From the NCBI GenBank assembly GCA_910574205.1, contig CAJSYJ010000003.1, positions 62,001 to 126,000 on the forward strand: a stretch of DNA of 64,000 nucleotides, given 5' to 3'. Source of the stretch: Bacteroidales bacterium (lineage in GTDB: Bacteria; Bacteroidota; Bacteroidia; Bacteroidales; Rikenellaceae). Shown here in pieces: positions 24,851 to 32,824 of the stretch. Position 1 is the stretch's first letter. Each line of letters starts with the position of its first letter. Position numbers and translations under genes: made by a program. Under the pieces are notes generated by a model. That model saw nothing but the letters and a program-made list of their open reading frames with translations, did no database searches and had not been told where the DNA came from.

Positions 24851-25590
24851 GTCAGCAGGATTTGTGTTAATATCAGGTTGAATATCATTATGACGATCGA
24901 GCTGGCCACCACGGCGCGCGTCGAGGCACGTCCCACTTCCAGCGAGTTGCCGTCGGCATAGTAGCCGCAGAAGGCCGATATCGAAGTTATGATGAATGCG
25001 AACACGGCGCTCTTTATCAGCGAATAGGTTACCGAGTATGGAAGAAAGGCGTAGTGCATGCCCTCGATGTAGTCGCCCGGGATCATTATGCCCGTCATAT
25101 ATGCTATGGCATATCCGCCCACGCAGCCTATGAAGATGCTCAGCAGCGTCAGCAGCGGGAAGAAGAGGACGGTGGCGACGATCTTGGGCAGGATCAGATA
25201 CGAGGCCGAGTTGACGCCCATTATCTCCAAGGCGTCGATCTGCTCGGTAATGCGCATAGTGCCGATCTCGGAGGCGATGTTGGAGCCTACCTTGCCGGCG
25301 AGAATGAGCGCCACGACCGTCGACGAGAACTCCAATATCATCACTTCGCGCGTGGCATAGCCGATCAGATACTGGGGTATGAACGGCGATTCGAGCGATA
25401 TCGACATCTGCAACGTTACCACCGCACCTATGAAAACAGATATGATGGCCGTGAGCGAAATGGAGTCCAGACCGAGCGCCTCCATTTCGAATATTATCCG
25501 CTCGCGATAGATACGCATCTTCTCCGGGCGCGAAAACACCTTTCCGAGCAGCGAGAAATAGCGTCCTGTTATTCCTATCAGTTTTATCAC
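24847..25590 (-). CDS. mlaE: MlaE family permease of ABC lipid transporter
   Basis: A 247-residue inner-membrane protein of the MlaE/permease family: conserved FIGAVVTLQ segment, the MRITEQIDALEIMGV motif (general form MxVTEEIDAL), and five to six membrane helices. It pairs with the following ATPase gene; the start codon lies 12 bases after the DUF4834-like gene. Confidence 0.92.
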   Translation of the reverse strand: MIKLIGITGRYFSLLGKVFSRPEKMRIYRERIIFEMEALGLDSISLTAIISVFIGAVVTLQMSISLESPFIPQYLIGYATREVMILEFSSTVVALILAGKVGSNIASEIGTMRITEQIDALEIMGVNSASYLILPKIVATVLFFPLLTLLSIFIGCVGGYAIAYMTGIMIPGDYIEGMHYAFLPYSVTYSLIKSAVFAFIITSISAFCGYYADGNSLEVGRASTRAVVASSIVIMIFNLILTQILLT

Positions 25591-25602
25591 TATCGACGGG
25601 TT

Positions 25603-26007
25603 TTATTCGTTATCACTATCGCCCACCTCCTCAAAGTCGACATAATCGCCTACGTTGTCGCTTACGCGTTTGCGGCGGGCGCCGGCCGTGCGGTGCACTT
25701 TCACTTCGCCATCGCGGCCGCGGTCTGCGCCCCTATCGCGGGCGAAGCCGCCCCACGCCTTGCCGCCGGCATTGCTGCCCATGCCCTCGCGCATCTGTCG
25801 GCGGATCGAGCGCAGACGCCATGCCATAGAGCCGAATATTACCAGTCCTACCACCACAAAGGCCAGTACGACGTACATCAATATCGTGAGCACCGACTTG
25901 AACAGCCACGGTGCGACGACGGCGCACAACAGCATCAAAAGACAAAATACGGGATTGCGCTCTACGAAAGCCGCCATCCTGTAAAATATGAGTTTCAAAA
26001 GATTCAT
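25603..26007 (-). CDS. DUF4834-like small membrane protein
   Basis: A 134-residue protein: hydrophobic helices at about 18-60, then a basic, Gly/Arg-rich cytosolic tail ending in an acidic motif around GDYVDFEEV. The hydrophobic start plus terminal YVDFEE motif resembles the Bacteroidota family DUF4834; this is from memory of the family pattern, not a search. Function unknown. It is first in the unit with mlaE and mlaF. Confidence 0.65.
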   Translation of the reverse strand: MNLLKLIFYRMAAFVERNPVFCLLMLLCAVVAPWLFKSVLTILMYVVLAFVVVGLVIFGSMAWRLRSIRRQMREGMGSNAGGKAWGGFARDRGADRGRDGEVKVHRTAGARRKRVSDNVGDYVDFEEVGDSDNE

Positions 26008-26254
26008 GACCTATATATTAGCGGCTGCGCCGCCGTGCCGGCACGGACAGCAATGCCCGCCCGCGCTCCGATCGCCGCCTGCCGCAGTTCGATTGCAAAG
26101 ATAGTGATAATGCCGGTAAAACGACCCATCGCCCCTGCAAAATTATTTGCATCGTCCCGACGCCGGTCGTCTTCGTGCAGGCGGCAATGACTGACAGCCT
26201 GCTGCCGACGACCCCGAAACGAGACACGGCGCCGGATGCAATGTGCGAATAAAA
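26008..26254. other. Intergenic region before the thiamine operon
   Basis: No gene, hairpin or repeat that I can support. It must contain the promoter of the minus-strand DUF4834-like/mla unit, but no TAnnTTTG element was recognised in the proper orientation. Confidence 0.4.
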
Positions 26255-26285
26255 TTTGCGTATCGCGGAATTTTCCGTATATTTG
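26255..26285 (+). promoter_or_regulatory. Bacteroidota-type promoter for the thiamine operon
   Basis: TTTG at 26255-26258, a 19-base spacer and TATATTTG at 26278-26285. Transcription would begin a few bases before the TPP riboswitch. Confidence 0.88.
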
Positions 26286-26295
26286 CTACAACAAA

Positions 26296-26386
26296 CGCAA
26301 GAGGGGTGCCTTCGCGGCGACGACCGTAAGGCTGAGATCATACCCTATGAACCTGATGCGGTCAGTACCGCCGGAGGAACTTGTTC
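26296..26386 (+). promoter_or_regulatory. TPP riboswitch (THI element)
   Basis: The conserved core is evident: GGGGTGCC, then GGCTGAGA, ATACCC, GAACCTGAT, GGTCAGTACCG and GGAGGAACTTG, with CAAG/CTTG closing stem P1. It binds thiamine diphosphate and controls the thi operon. Downstream, ACCGAT (26394-26399) can pair with ATCGGT (26427-26432), eight bases before the thiS ATG, without a U run. That suggests control of translation initiation rather than transcription termination. Confidence 0.97.
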
Positions 26387-26440
26387 ATAGCCGACCGATA
26401 TTCTCGCGCAGCACGCCTCTTATTTAATCGGTTATCAACT

Positions 26441-26641
26441 ATGGAAGTATTCGTGAACCGCAAGCCCGTCGCCGTCGAGAGCGGTACGTCGCTGGCCGAG
26501 CTGCTGGATAGGCTGGGCATCGCGCCCGACGGCACCGCCGCTGCCGTCGACAACAAGGTCGTCCCGCGCGATATGTGGCGGCAGACCATACCCGCCGAAG
26601 GGGCAAAGATCACAGTCATACGCGCCGTGTGCGGAGGCTGA
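26441..26641 (+). CDS. thiS: Sulfur carrier protein ThiS
   Basis: A 66-residue ubiquitin-like protein ending in Gly-Gly (RAVCGG), whose C-terminus is adenylated and thiocarboxylated to supply sulfur for the thiazole ring. The start at 26441 gives the normal N-terminus (MEVFVNRKPV). First gene of the operon after the riboswitch; its TGA overlaps the next ATG by one base. Confidence 0.95.
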   Translation: MEVFVNRKPVAVESGTSLAELLDRLGIAPDGTAAAVDNKVVPRDMWRQTIPAEGAKITVIRAVCGG

Positions 26642-27246
26642 TGTTGCGCATCATCGTCATAACCGACACGCCTTTTCTGCGCTCGGAGGCCGACACCGTA
26701 TCGATGCTGCTCGACGAGGGCGTCGAGAGGGTGCATCTGCGCAAGCCGGGCTCGGACGAGAGCGACATGCGGCGTCTGATCGAGAGCATCGATCCGCGCC
26801 TCTATCCGCAACTCACGTTGCAGGATCATCTGCCGCTGGCCGCGGAGTACGGCATAGGCGGAGTGCACCTCAACGCCCGCAATAAGTCGGTGCCCGACTC
26901 TTTCGGGGGGCTCGTCAGCCGTTCGTGCCACACCTTCGACGAGCTGTCGCAATGCACCGGCGAAGACTACATGTTTCTCAGTCCGCTGTTCGACAGCATA
27001 TCCAAGCGCGGCTACCGGGCTGCATTCACGGCAGACAGCCTGCGACGTGCCGCAGCCCGAGGGATAATCTCGCGGCGCGTGGTGGCGCTGGGCGGCATCG
27101 AACCGCGACACCTGCCGCAGCTCTGCGACCTGGGATTCGGCGGAGCGGCCTTTTTAGGATATATCTGGCAGGCGCCGTCGCAGCAGCTGCTGCGGCAGCG
27201 CATTCGCAAAATAGTAAATTACACTGAATCATGCTTCAATTCATAA
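26641..27246 (+). CDS. ThiE/TenI-like protein (thiamine phosphate synthase superfamily)
   Basis: A 201-residue TIM-barrel protein of the ThiE/TenI family. Some family motifs persist ([19 protein letters not shown]), but the ThiE substrate loop with the TxTK motif is replaced by [11 protein letters not shown] and the pyrophosphate-site QLRxK is HLRKP. This fits TenI, a thiazole tautomerase, or a Bacteroidota paralogue better than a true synthase. The neighbouring ThiE has the full set. The two reading frames overlap by 16 bases. Confidence 0.8.
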   Translation: MLRIIVITDTPFLRSEADTVSMLLDEGVERVHLRKPGSDESDMRRLIESIDPRLYPQLTLQDHLPLAAEYGIGGVHLNARNKSVPDSFGGLVSRSCHTFDELSQCTGEDYMFLSPLFDSISKRGYRAAFTADSLRRAAARGIISRRVVALGGIEPRHLPQLCDLGFGGAAFLGYIWQAPSQQLLRQRIRKIVNYTESCFNS

Positions 27247-27857
27247 CGCATCATACCGAACGATACGACGAAGTATCGGCCGCCGAGGCCGTGCTTCGCG
27301 GCGGCTGCCGCTGGATACAGCTGCGCATGAAGGATGCGCCCTCGCAGGCGGTCGTCGAAGCGGGACGCGCGATAGGCGACATGTGCCGCAAGGCCGGTGC
27401 GACATTCATCCTCGACGACCGCGCCGATCTGGTGGACGAGTTGCAGGCCGACGGCGTGCATCTGGGCAAGAACGACATGCCCGTCGAGCAGGCGAGAGGT
27501 CTGCTCGGAGACGACCGCATAATCGGCGCGACGGCCAACACCTTCGACGACATACGGCGTGCCGCCGCAGCCGGAGCCGACTACATAGGTCTGGGACCTT
27601 TCCGCTTCACGACCACCAAACGCAACCTCAGCCCCGTAATAGGCATCGACGGCTACCGCTCCATAATGGAGCGCTGCCGGCAGGAGGGCATCCGCCTGCC
27701 GATAGTGGCCATAGGCGGCATCGTCGCCCGAGACATAGAGGCGATAATGTCGACCGGCATAGACGGCATAGCCCTCTCGGGGGCGCTGCTGCAAGCGGCC
27801 GACACCACCGAAGAGACACAGAAAATAATATCGATAATAAACCGTTACAAACAATGA
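27231..27857 (+). CDS. thiE: Thiamine phosphate synthase
   Basis: A 208-residue TIM-barrel enzyme joining HMP diphosphate and thiazole phosphate to thiamine phosphate. Diagnostic motifs are present: [39 protein letters not shown] and the AIGGI phosphate site. Overlaps thiG by four bases (ATGA). Confidence 0.95.
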   Translation: MLQFITHHTERYDEVSAAEAVLRGGCRWIQLRMKDAPSQAVVEAGRAIGDMCRKAGATFILDDRADLVDELQADGVHLGKNDMPVEQARGLLGDDRIIGATANTFDDIRRAAAAGADYIGLGPFRFTTTKRNLSPVIGIDGYRSIMERCRQEGIRLPIVAIGGIVARDIEAIMSTGIDGIALSGALLQAADTTEETQKIISIINRYKQ

Positions 27858-28621
27858 GTGAATTGATTATAGGCGGACGGACGTTCCGCTCGCGCCTGTT
27901 CGTCGGAACGGGCAAGTTCAGCTCCAACGAGATCATGTCGCAGGCTATCGCGGCATCCGGAACCGAAATGGTCACCGTGGCCATGAAGCGCATCGACATG
28001 GCCAATCCCCAGGACGACATGCTCTCTCATGTACATCGCGACGGCATACAGCTGCTGCCCAACACCTCGGGCGTGCGCGACGCCGAAGAAGCGGTACTGG
28101 CGGCGCAGCTCGCACGCGAGGCCTTCGGCACCGACTTCATAAAGCTCGAAATACACCCGGACCCGAAGTATCTGCTGCCCGATCCCGTCGAGACGCTCAA
28201 AGCCACCGAGCAGCTGGCTAAAATGGGCTTCGTCGTGCTGCCCTACATACAGCCCGATCCGGTGCTCTGCAAGCGCTTGGAGGAGGCCGGTGCGGCGACG
28301 GTCATGCCGCTGGCAGCGCCGATAGGTACCAACAAAGGCATCGTCGTGCGCGAAATGCTCTCGATAATCATCGAGCAGAGCCGCGTGCCGGTGGTCGTGG
28401 ACGCCGGACTGGGCGTGCCGTCGCATGCGGCCGACGCCATGGAGATGGGCGCCGACGCCGTACTGGTCAATACCGCGATAGCTGTCGCCGGCGACCCCGT
28501 GCGCATGGCCGCCGCCTTTGCGCGTGCCGTGGAGGCCGGACGCGAGGCCTACGAGGCCGGAGCCGGCGCTCAGCGCATCTCGGCCGAGGCCAGCAGTCCG
28601 TTGACATCGTTCCTCGATTAA
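27854..28621 (+). CDS. thiG: Thiazole synthase ThiG
   Basis: A 255-residue TIM-barrel enzyme that builds the thiazole phosphate from DXP, dehydroglycine and ThiS thiocarboxylate. The Schiff-base lysine is Lys97 in [10 protein letters not shown], with the following DPKYLLPD segment and the [14 protein letters not shown] motif near the C-terminus, all typical. The ATG overlaps the thiE stop. Confidence 0.96.
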   Translation: MSELIIGGRTFRSRLFVGTGKFSSNEIMSQAIAASGTEMVTVAMKRIDMANPQDDMLSHVHRDGIQLLPNTSGVRDAEEAVLAAQLAREAFGTDFIKLEIHPDPKYLLPDPVETLKATEQLAKMGFVVLPYIQPDPVLCKRLEEAGAATVMPLAAPIGTNKGIVVREMLSIIIEQSRVPVVVDAGLGVPSHAADAMEMGADAVLVNTAIAVAGDPVRMAAAFARAVEAGREAYEAGAGAQRISAEASSPLTSFLD

Positions 28622-28633
28622 ACCGCCGCCGAT

Positions 28634-29746
28634 ATGTTTTCAGAAGAACTGTCGCAATACAGCTGGGAGGAGACCACCGAGCGCATCATGGCCAAGCGTG
28701 CGGCCGACGTCGAGACCGCACTGGGCAAGCAACGGCTCACGATCGACGACTTCATGGCGCTCGTATCGCCCGCGGCTGCGCCCTACCTCGAAGTTATGGC
28801 GCGCCTCAGCCGCCGCTATACGCAGGAGCGCTTCGGCAAGACCATATCGATGTACATACCGATGTACATAACCAACTCGTGCTCAAATTCGTGCGTCTAC
28901 TGCGGCTTCAACCGCCACAACAAATTCGACCGCGTGATCCTTACCCCCGAGCAGATCGAGCGCGAGTGCCGCGCCATACGCCGCCTCGCGCCGTTCGACA
29001 ATCTGCTGCTGGTAACGGGAGAGAATCCCCGCGCCGCCGGCGTCGACTACATCGAACGCGCGCTGGGCATCTGCCGCCCCTACTTCAACAATCTCTCGAT
29101 AGAGGTCATGCCGCTGTCGTCGGAGGACTACTACCGTCTGACGCAGGCGGGGCTCAACGGCGTGGTATGCTTTCAGGAGACATACAACCGCACCAATTAC
29201 AAACTATACCACCCCGCAGGCATGAAGTCCGACTTCGAGTGGCGTCTGGGCGGCTTCGACCGCATGGGTCAGGCCGGCGTCCACAAGATCGGCATGGGCG
29301 TGCTGATCGGCTTGGAGGAGTGGCGCACCGACACAACGATGCTGGCGCTGCATCTGCAATATCTGCGCAAGCGCTACTGGAAGACGCGGTACAGCGTCAA
29401 CTTCCCGCGCATGCGCCCCTCGGAGGGACATTTCCAGCCCAATGTCGTCATCAGCGACCGCGAGCTGGCACAGCTTACCTTCGCATTCCGCATCTTCGAC
29501 CACGACGTCGACATATCCTACTCCACGCGCGAGTGCGCCGCGCTGCGCAACGGCATGGCCACGCTCGGCGTAACGTCGATGAGCGCCGGCTCGAAGACCG
29601 ACCCGGGAGGCTACGAGGTATACCCGCAGTCGCTCGAACAGTTTGCCGTAAGCGACGAGCGCACCCCCGCACAAGTGGCGGCCGACCTGCGCTCAGCAGG
29701 CTACGAGGCGGTATGGAAGGACTGGGACAAAGTTTTCGACCGATGA
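28634..29746 (+). CDS. thiH: 2-iminoacetate synthase ThiH (radical SAM)
   Basis: A 370-residue radical SAM enzyme that cleaves tyrosine to dehydroglycine for ThiG. The [4Fe-4S] motif CSNSCVYC has Cys83, Cys87 and Cys90. Presence of ThiH rather than the oxygen-dependent ThiO indicates an anaerobic route. Its stop overlaps the thiF start (ATGA at 29743). Confidence 0.96.
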   Translation: MFSEELSQYSWEETTERIMAKRAADVETALGKQRLTIDDFMALVSPAAAPYLEVMARLSRRYTQERFGKTISMYIPMYITNSCSNSCVYCGFNRHNKFDRVILTPEQIERECRAIRRLAPFDNLLLVTGENPRAAGVDYIERALGICRPYFNNLSIEVMPLSSEDYYRLTQAGLNGVVCFQETYNRTNYKLYHPAGMKSDFEWRLGGFDRMGQAGVHKIGMGVLIGLEEWRTDTTMLALHLQYLRKRYWKTRYSVNFPRMRPSEGHFQPNVVISDRELAQLTFAFRIFDHDVDISYSTRECAALRNGMATLGVTSMSAGSKTDPGGYEVYPQSLEQFAVSDERTPAQVAADLRSAGYEAVWKDWDKVFDR

Positions 29747-30444
29747 GCGCAGAACAACGTTACGCACGCCAGGCCATGCTGCCGGAGATCGGATACGAAG
29801 GTCAGCGCCGGCTCGCCGAAGCCTCCGCGCTGATCGTCGGCGCGGGCGGCCTCGGCTCGCCGGCAGCGCTCTACCTTACGGGCGCGGGTGTGGGACGCAT
29901 CGGTCTGGCCGATGCCGACACCGTATCGCTGAGCAATCTGCAACGTCAGGTGCTCTACACCGAGGCGCAGATCGGCGTACCCAAGGTCGAGGCGGCGCGC
30001 GACCGGCTCGCGGCGCTCTGCTCCTCGACACGCTTCGAGTGCCACCCGCGCGGCATCGACCCCGACAATGCCGACGAGATAATATCCCGATACGACATCG
30101 TCCTCGACTGCTGCGACAACTTTCCGACACGCTATCTGCTCGACGAGGTATGCGCCCGCCTGCACAAGCCGTGGGTGCACGGCTCGATCGGGGAGTTCTA
30201 CGGTCAGGTAACACTGTTCCGCCCCGGCGGCGCGATGCGCTACCGCGACCTGTTTCCCGACCGCGAGAGGCTCTGCGCCCGCCCTGCTGCGACGGCCGGC
30301 GTGCTGGGCACCGTGCCGGGCATCGTCGGTACGCTCATGGCCTCGGAGGCGCTCAAAACGATCGTCGGCTTCGGCCGCACGCTCGACGGGCGCCTGCTGA
30401 CGCTCGATCTGAAAAATATTAACATTGATATAATCGACCTATAA
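29743..30444 (+). CDS. thiF: ThiF/MoeB family adenylyltransferase lacking the zinc-binding cysteines
   Basis: A 233-residue E1-like enzyme expected to adenylate the ThiS C-terminus. The nucleotide motif GAGGLGSP (33-40), the SNLQRQ segment and CDNFPTR (124-130) are intact. Compared with E. coli ThiF, the first zinc pair CxxC (CYRC) is MRYRD here, the cysteine before the TAGVLG motif is Ala, and the C-terminal CxxC is missing because the protein ends right after LDLKNINIDIIDL. So neither a zinc site nor the acyl-disulfide cysteine can be identified. Context within thiS-G-H still argues for the ThiF role. Confidence 0.88.
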   Translation: MSAEQRYARQAMLPEIGYEGQRRLAEASALIVGAGGLGSPAALYLTGAGVGRIGLADADTVSLSNLQRQVLYTEAQIGVPKVEAARDRLAALCSSTRFECHPRGIDPDNADEIISRYDIVLDCCDNFPTRYLLDEVCARLHKPWVHGSIGEFYGQVTLFRPGGAMRYRDLFPDRERLCARPAATAGVLGTVPGIVGTLMASEALKTIVGFGRTLDGRLLTLDLKNINIDIIDL

Positions 30445-30448
30445 CATT

Positions 30449-31153
30449 ATGAAAAACGGATTCGACGAATATGCCTCGGCATATGACGCATGGTTTCTCG
30501 ACAACAGAAACGTACTCTACTCCGAAGCGAACCTCGTGGCTCGCACGCTCCGAGACGCCGGCCGCATTCTGTCGGTGGGCTGCGGCAGCGGACTCTTCGA
30601 GAAGATACTCGCCGACGAGTACGGAATCGTGATCCGCGACGGCATCGAGCCGTCGACGGGCATGGCCGAGATAGCTCGCAAGCGCGGGCTGAGAGTCACG
30701 ATCTCAACGGCCGAGCAGGCCGACTTCGGCTGCGGCGACTACGACACGATACTCTTCAACGGCACCCCGAGCTACATCGACGATCTGGCCGGTGTCGTCG
30801 GCAAAGCCTACGAGGCTCTGCCCAGCGACGGCCGCATCGTTCTTATAGATGTCCCGAAAGAGAGCTCCTACGGCCTGCTCTACAATCTCGCCAAGGCCGT
30901 CGGCAGCTGGGATCATCCGCTCTTGGAGGGCACCTACCCTGCCAACCCGTACCCCATAGAGCTGGTCGGGGCGGCCAACTGGCGCACGACGGCCGAGAAG
31001 ATCGGGCTGCTCGAAAGGGCGGGGTTTGCGGATCTGACATTCGCCCAGACGCTCACTTCGCACCCGCTGCACTCCGACCGCGCGGTCGAGCAGCCTTGCG
31101 AGGGATACGGCAAGGGCGACTATGTGGCCGTGACCGGATACAAGAGGGCATGA
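30449..31153 (+). CDS. Class I SAM-dependent methyltransferase in the thiamine operon
   Basis: A 234-residue methyltransferase with motif I LSVGCGSGLFE (near 41-51), an acidic residue after the second strand (GIEPS) and a FNGTPSYI motif IV region. No substrate can be deduced; it is not a known thiamine biosynthesis step. It is 4 bases after thiF and its stop region abuts tenA, so it is inside the transcript under the riboswitch. Confidence 0.85.
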   Translation: MKNGFDEYASAYDAWFLDNRNVLYSEANLVARTLRDAGRILSVGCGSGLFEKILADEYGIVIRDGIEPSTGMAEIARKRGLRVTISTAEQADFGCGDYDTILFNGTPSYIDDLAGVVGKAYEALPSDGRIVLIDVPKESSYGLLYNLAKAVGSWDHPLLEGTYPANPYPIELVGAANWRTTAEKIGLLERAGFADLTFAQTLTSHPLHSDRAVEQPCEGYGKGDYVAVTGYKRA

Positions 31154-31200
31154 CGACAGCCCGAGCCGCACGGCTGCAACTGTACAAATATCAAGACAAT

Positions 31201-31851
31201 ATGATGAAAAAATGGAGCGACGAGGCGTGGCAGGCCGCACTGCCCGTCTACCGAAAGATCATACAGCATCCGTTCGTCGACGCTTTGGCGCGGGGCACGC
31301 TCGATAACGAGCGGTTCATGTTCTATCTGCGGCAGGATTCGCTGTATCTGGCACGCTACTCACGCGCGCTGACACATATCGCGTCGCGGCTGGCGGACAA
31401 GGACCACACGGCCGCATTCATCCGCTTCGCCTCGGACGGCATCGCCGTCGAACAGGCGCTGCACGAATCCTTCCTGCAAGGCTCTGTGCCCGACCAGAAT
31501 GAGATAAGTCCCGCCTGCCTGCTCTACACCTCGCTTCTGGGCAGTCAGGCCGCGGCACCGGTCGAGGTCGAGGCCGCAGCCGTGCTGCCCTGCTTCTGGG
31601 TCTACCAGCGCGTAGGCGTGGATATACTCTCACGGCAGCAGGGCGATAACCCCTACATGCGCTGGATCGAGACATACGGCGACGAGGCTTTCGCCGCCTC
31701 GACAGCCGAGGCCGTCGCCATATGCGACTCGCTGGCCGAGGCGGCAGGGGCAGACACCCGCCGGATGATGACCGATATATTCGTGCGATGCACCAAAATG
31801 GAATGGATGTTCTGGGACAGCGCATGGAGGCTCGAACAGTGGCCTATATAA
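31201..31851 (+). CDS. tenA: Aminopyrimidine aminohydrolase TenA
   Basis: A 216-residue helical enzyme that salvages the pyrimidine part of degraded thiamine. Active-site residues fit B. subtilis TenA: Asp46 (RQDSLYLA), Cys131 (VLPCFWVY) and Glu201 (TKMEWMFW), against Asp44, Cys135 and Glu205. An alternative upstream ATG at 31150 overlaps the methyltransferase stop; 31201 is preferred because it gives the family N-terminus (KKWSDEAW). Salvage is consistent with lack of thiC nearby. Confidence 0.93.
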   Translation: MMKKWSDEAWQAALPVYRKIIQHPFVDALARGTLDNERFMFYLRQDSLYLARYSRALTHIASRLADKDHTAAFIRFASDGIAVEQALHESFLQGSVPDQNEISPACLLYTSLLGSQAAAPVEVEAAAVLPCFWVYQRVGVDILSRQQGDNPYMRWIETYGDEAFAASTAEAVAICDSLAEAAGADTRRMMTDIFVRCTKMEWMFWDSAWRLEQWPI

Positions 31852-31866
31852 ACCTAAACCCGAATC

Positions 31867-32682
31867 ATGGAAACGAAACAGTATAGACGCGCCCTGACGA
31901 TCGCAGGCAGCGACCCCAGCGGCGGAGCAGGCATACAGGCCGACCTGAAAACATTCTCGGCCTGCGGCTGTTACGGCATGTCGGCCATAACGGCCGTCGT
32001 CGACGAAAACACCGTCAACGTTCGCGGCGTGCACCCCATACCCGAGACATTCGTCGCGGGACAGATATCGTCCGTGCTGGACGACATCGGCGCCGACGCC
32101 GTCAAAATAGGCATGCTCCACTCCTCGGAGCTCATACGCACCGTCGTAAGTACGCTCGACCGTTACGGCATACGCAACATCGTGCTCGACCCGGTCATGG
32201 TGGCCACATCGGGCGACCCGCTGCTCAACGAAGATGCCGTCGCCACGCTGCGCGACGAAGCTGTGCCCTGGGCCAGAGTCATCACGCCCAACATACCCGA
32301 GGCCGAGCTGCTGCTGGGACGCCGCATAGGCGACCAGAGCGAACTGCCCGACGTCGCGCGCGAGCTGTCGCTGGGCGGCAGGGTCTCGGTGCTGCTCAAA
32401 GCCGGACACCTGCACGACGAGGAGCTGATCGACATATTCTACAACGCCGAGAGCGACCGCATCCTGCCCCTGCGCTCGCGACGCATCTCTACGCCCAACA
32501 CCCACGGCACGGGCTGTACGCTCTCGTCGGCCGTCGCGGCGTTCCTCGCCAAGGGGTACGGCCTGGACGATGCCGTCACGGCCGCAAAAAACTATATCGA
32601 TGCCGCCATACGCGCCGGTGCCGAGTACCGCATAGGCCGCGGCCACGGGCCGGTGCACCACTTCCACGAGTTCTGGCAGTGA
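31867..32682 (+). CDS. thiD: Hydroxymethylpyrimidine/phosphomethylpyrimidine kinase
   Basis: A 271-residue ribokinase-fold kinase that makes HMP diphosphate, the pyrimidine substrate of ThiE. Signature stretches: TIAGSDPSGGAGIQADLKTF near the N-terminus, DPVMVATSG, ITPNIPEAELL and the anion-hole motif NTHGTGCTLSSA. Last gene of the operon, 15 bases after tenA, with a strong terminator downstream. Confidence 0.96.
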   Translation: METKQYRRALTIAGSDPSGGAGIQADLKTFSACGCYGMSAITAVVDENTVNVRGVHPIPETFVAGQISSVLDDIGADAVKIGMLHSSELIRTVVSTLDRYGIRNIVLDPVMVATSGDPLLNEDAVATLRDEAVPWARVITPNIPEAELLLGRRIGDQSELPDVARELSLGGRVSVLLKAGHLHDEELIDIFYNAESDRILPLRSRRISTPNTHGTGCTLSSAVAAFLAKGYGLDDAVTAAKNYIDAAIRAGAEYRIGRGHGPVHHFHEFWQ

Positions 32683-32706
32683 TCCCCGCCGCACACTCGT
32701 AAACAC

Positions 32707-32738
32707 CGCGAGCTTCGTTAAGCGAAGCTCGCGTTTTT
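32707..32738 (+). terminator. Rho-independent terminator of the thiamine operon
   Basis: Perfect 11-base stem (32707-32717 with 32723-32733), loop TTAAG, then five T. Confidence 0.95.
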
Positions 32739-32770
32739 CATTGAAAAATAATAAAATATACTCTGCGAAA

Positions 32771-32802
32771 TTTGGTATTTAGCATAATAAATAATATCTT
32801 TG
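32771..32802 (+). promoter_or_regulatory. Bacteroidota-type promoter for the lipoprotein pair
   Basis: TTTG at 32771-32774, a 20-base spacer and TATCTTTG at 32795-32802; the ATG follows 22 bases later. Confidence 0.87.
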
Positions 32803-32824
32803 GATATTATAAACCAACGAAGCC

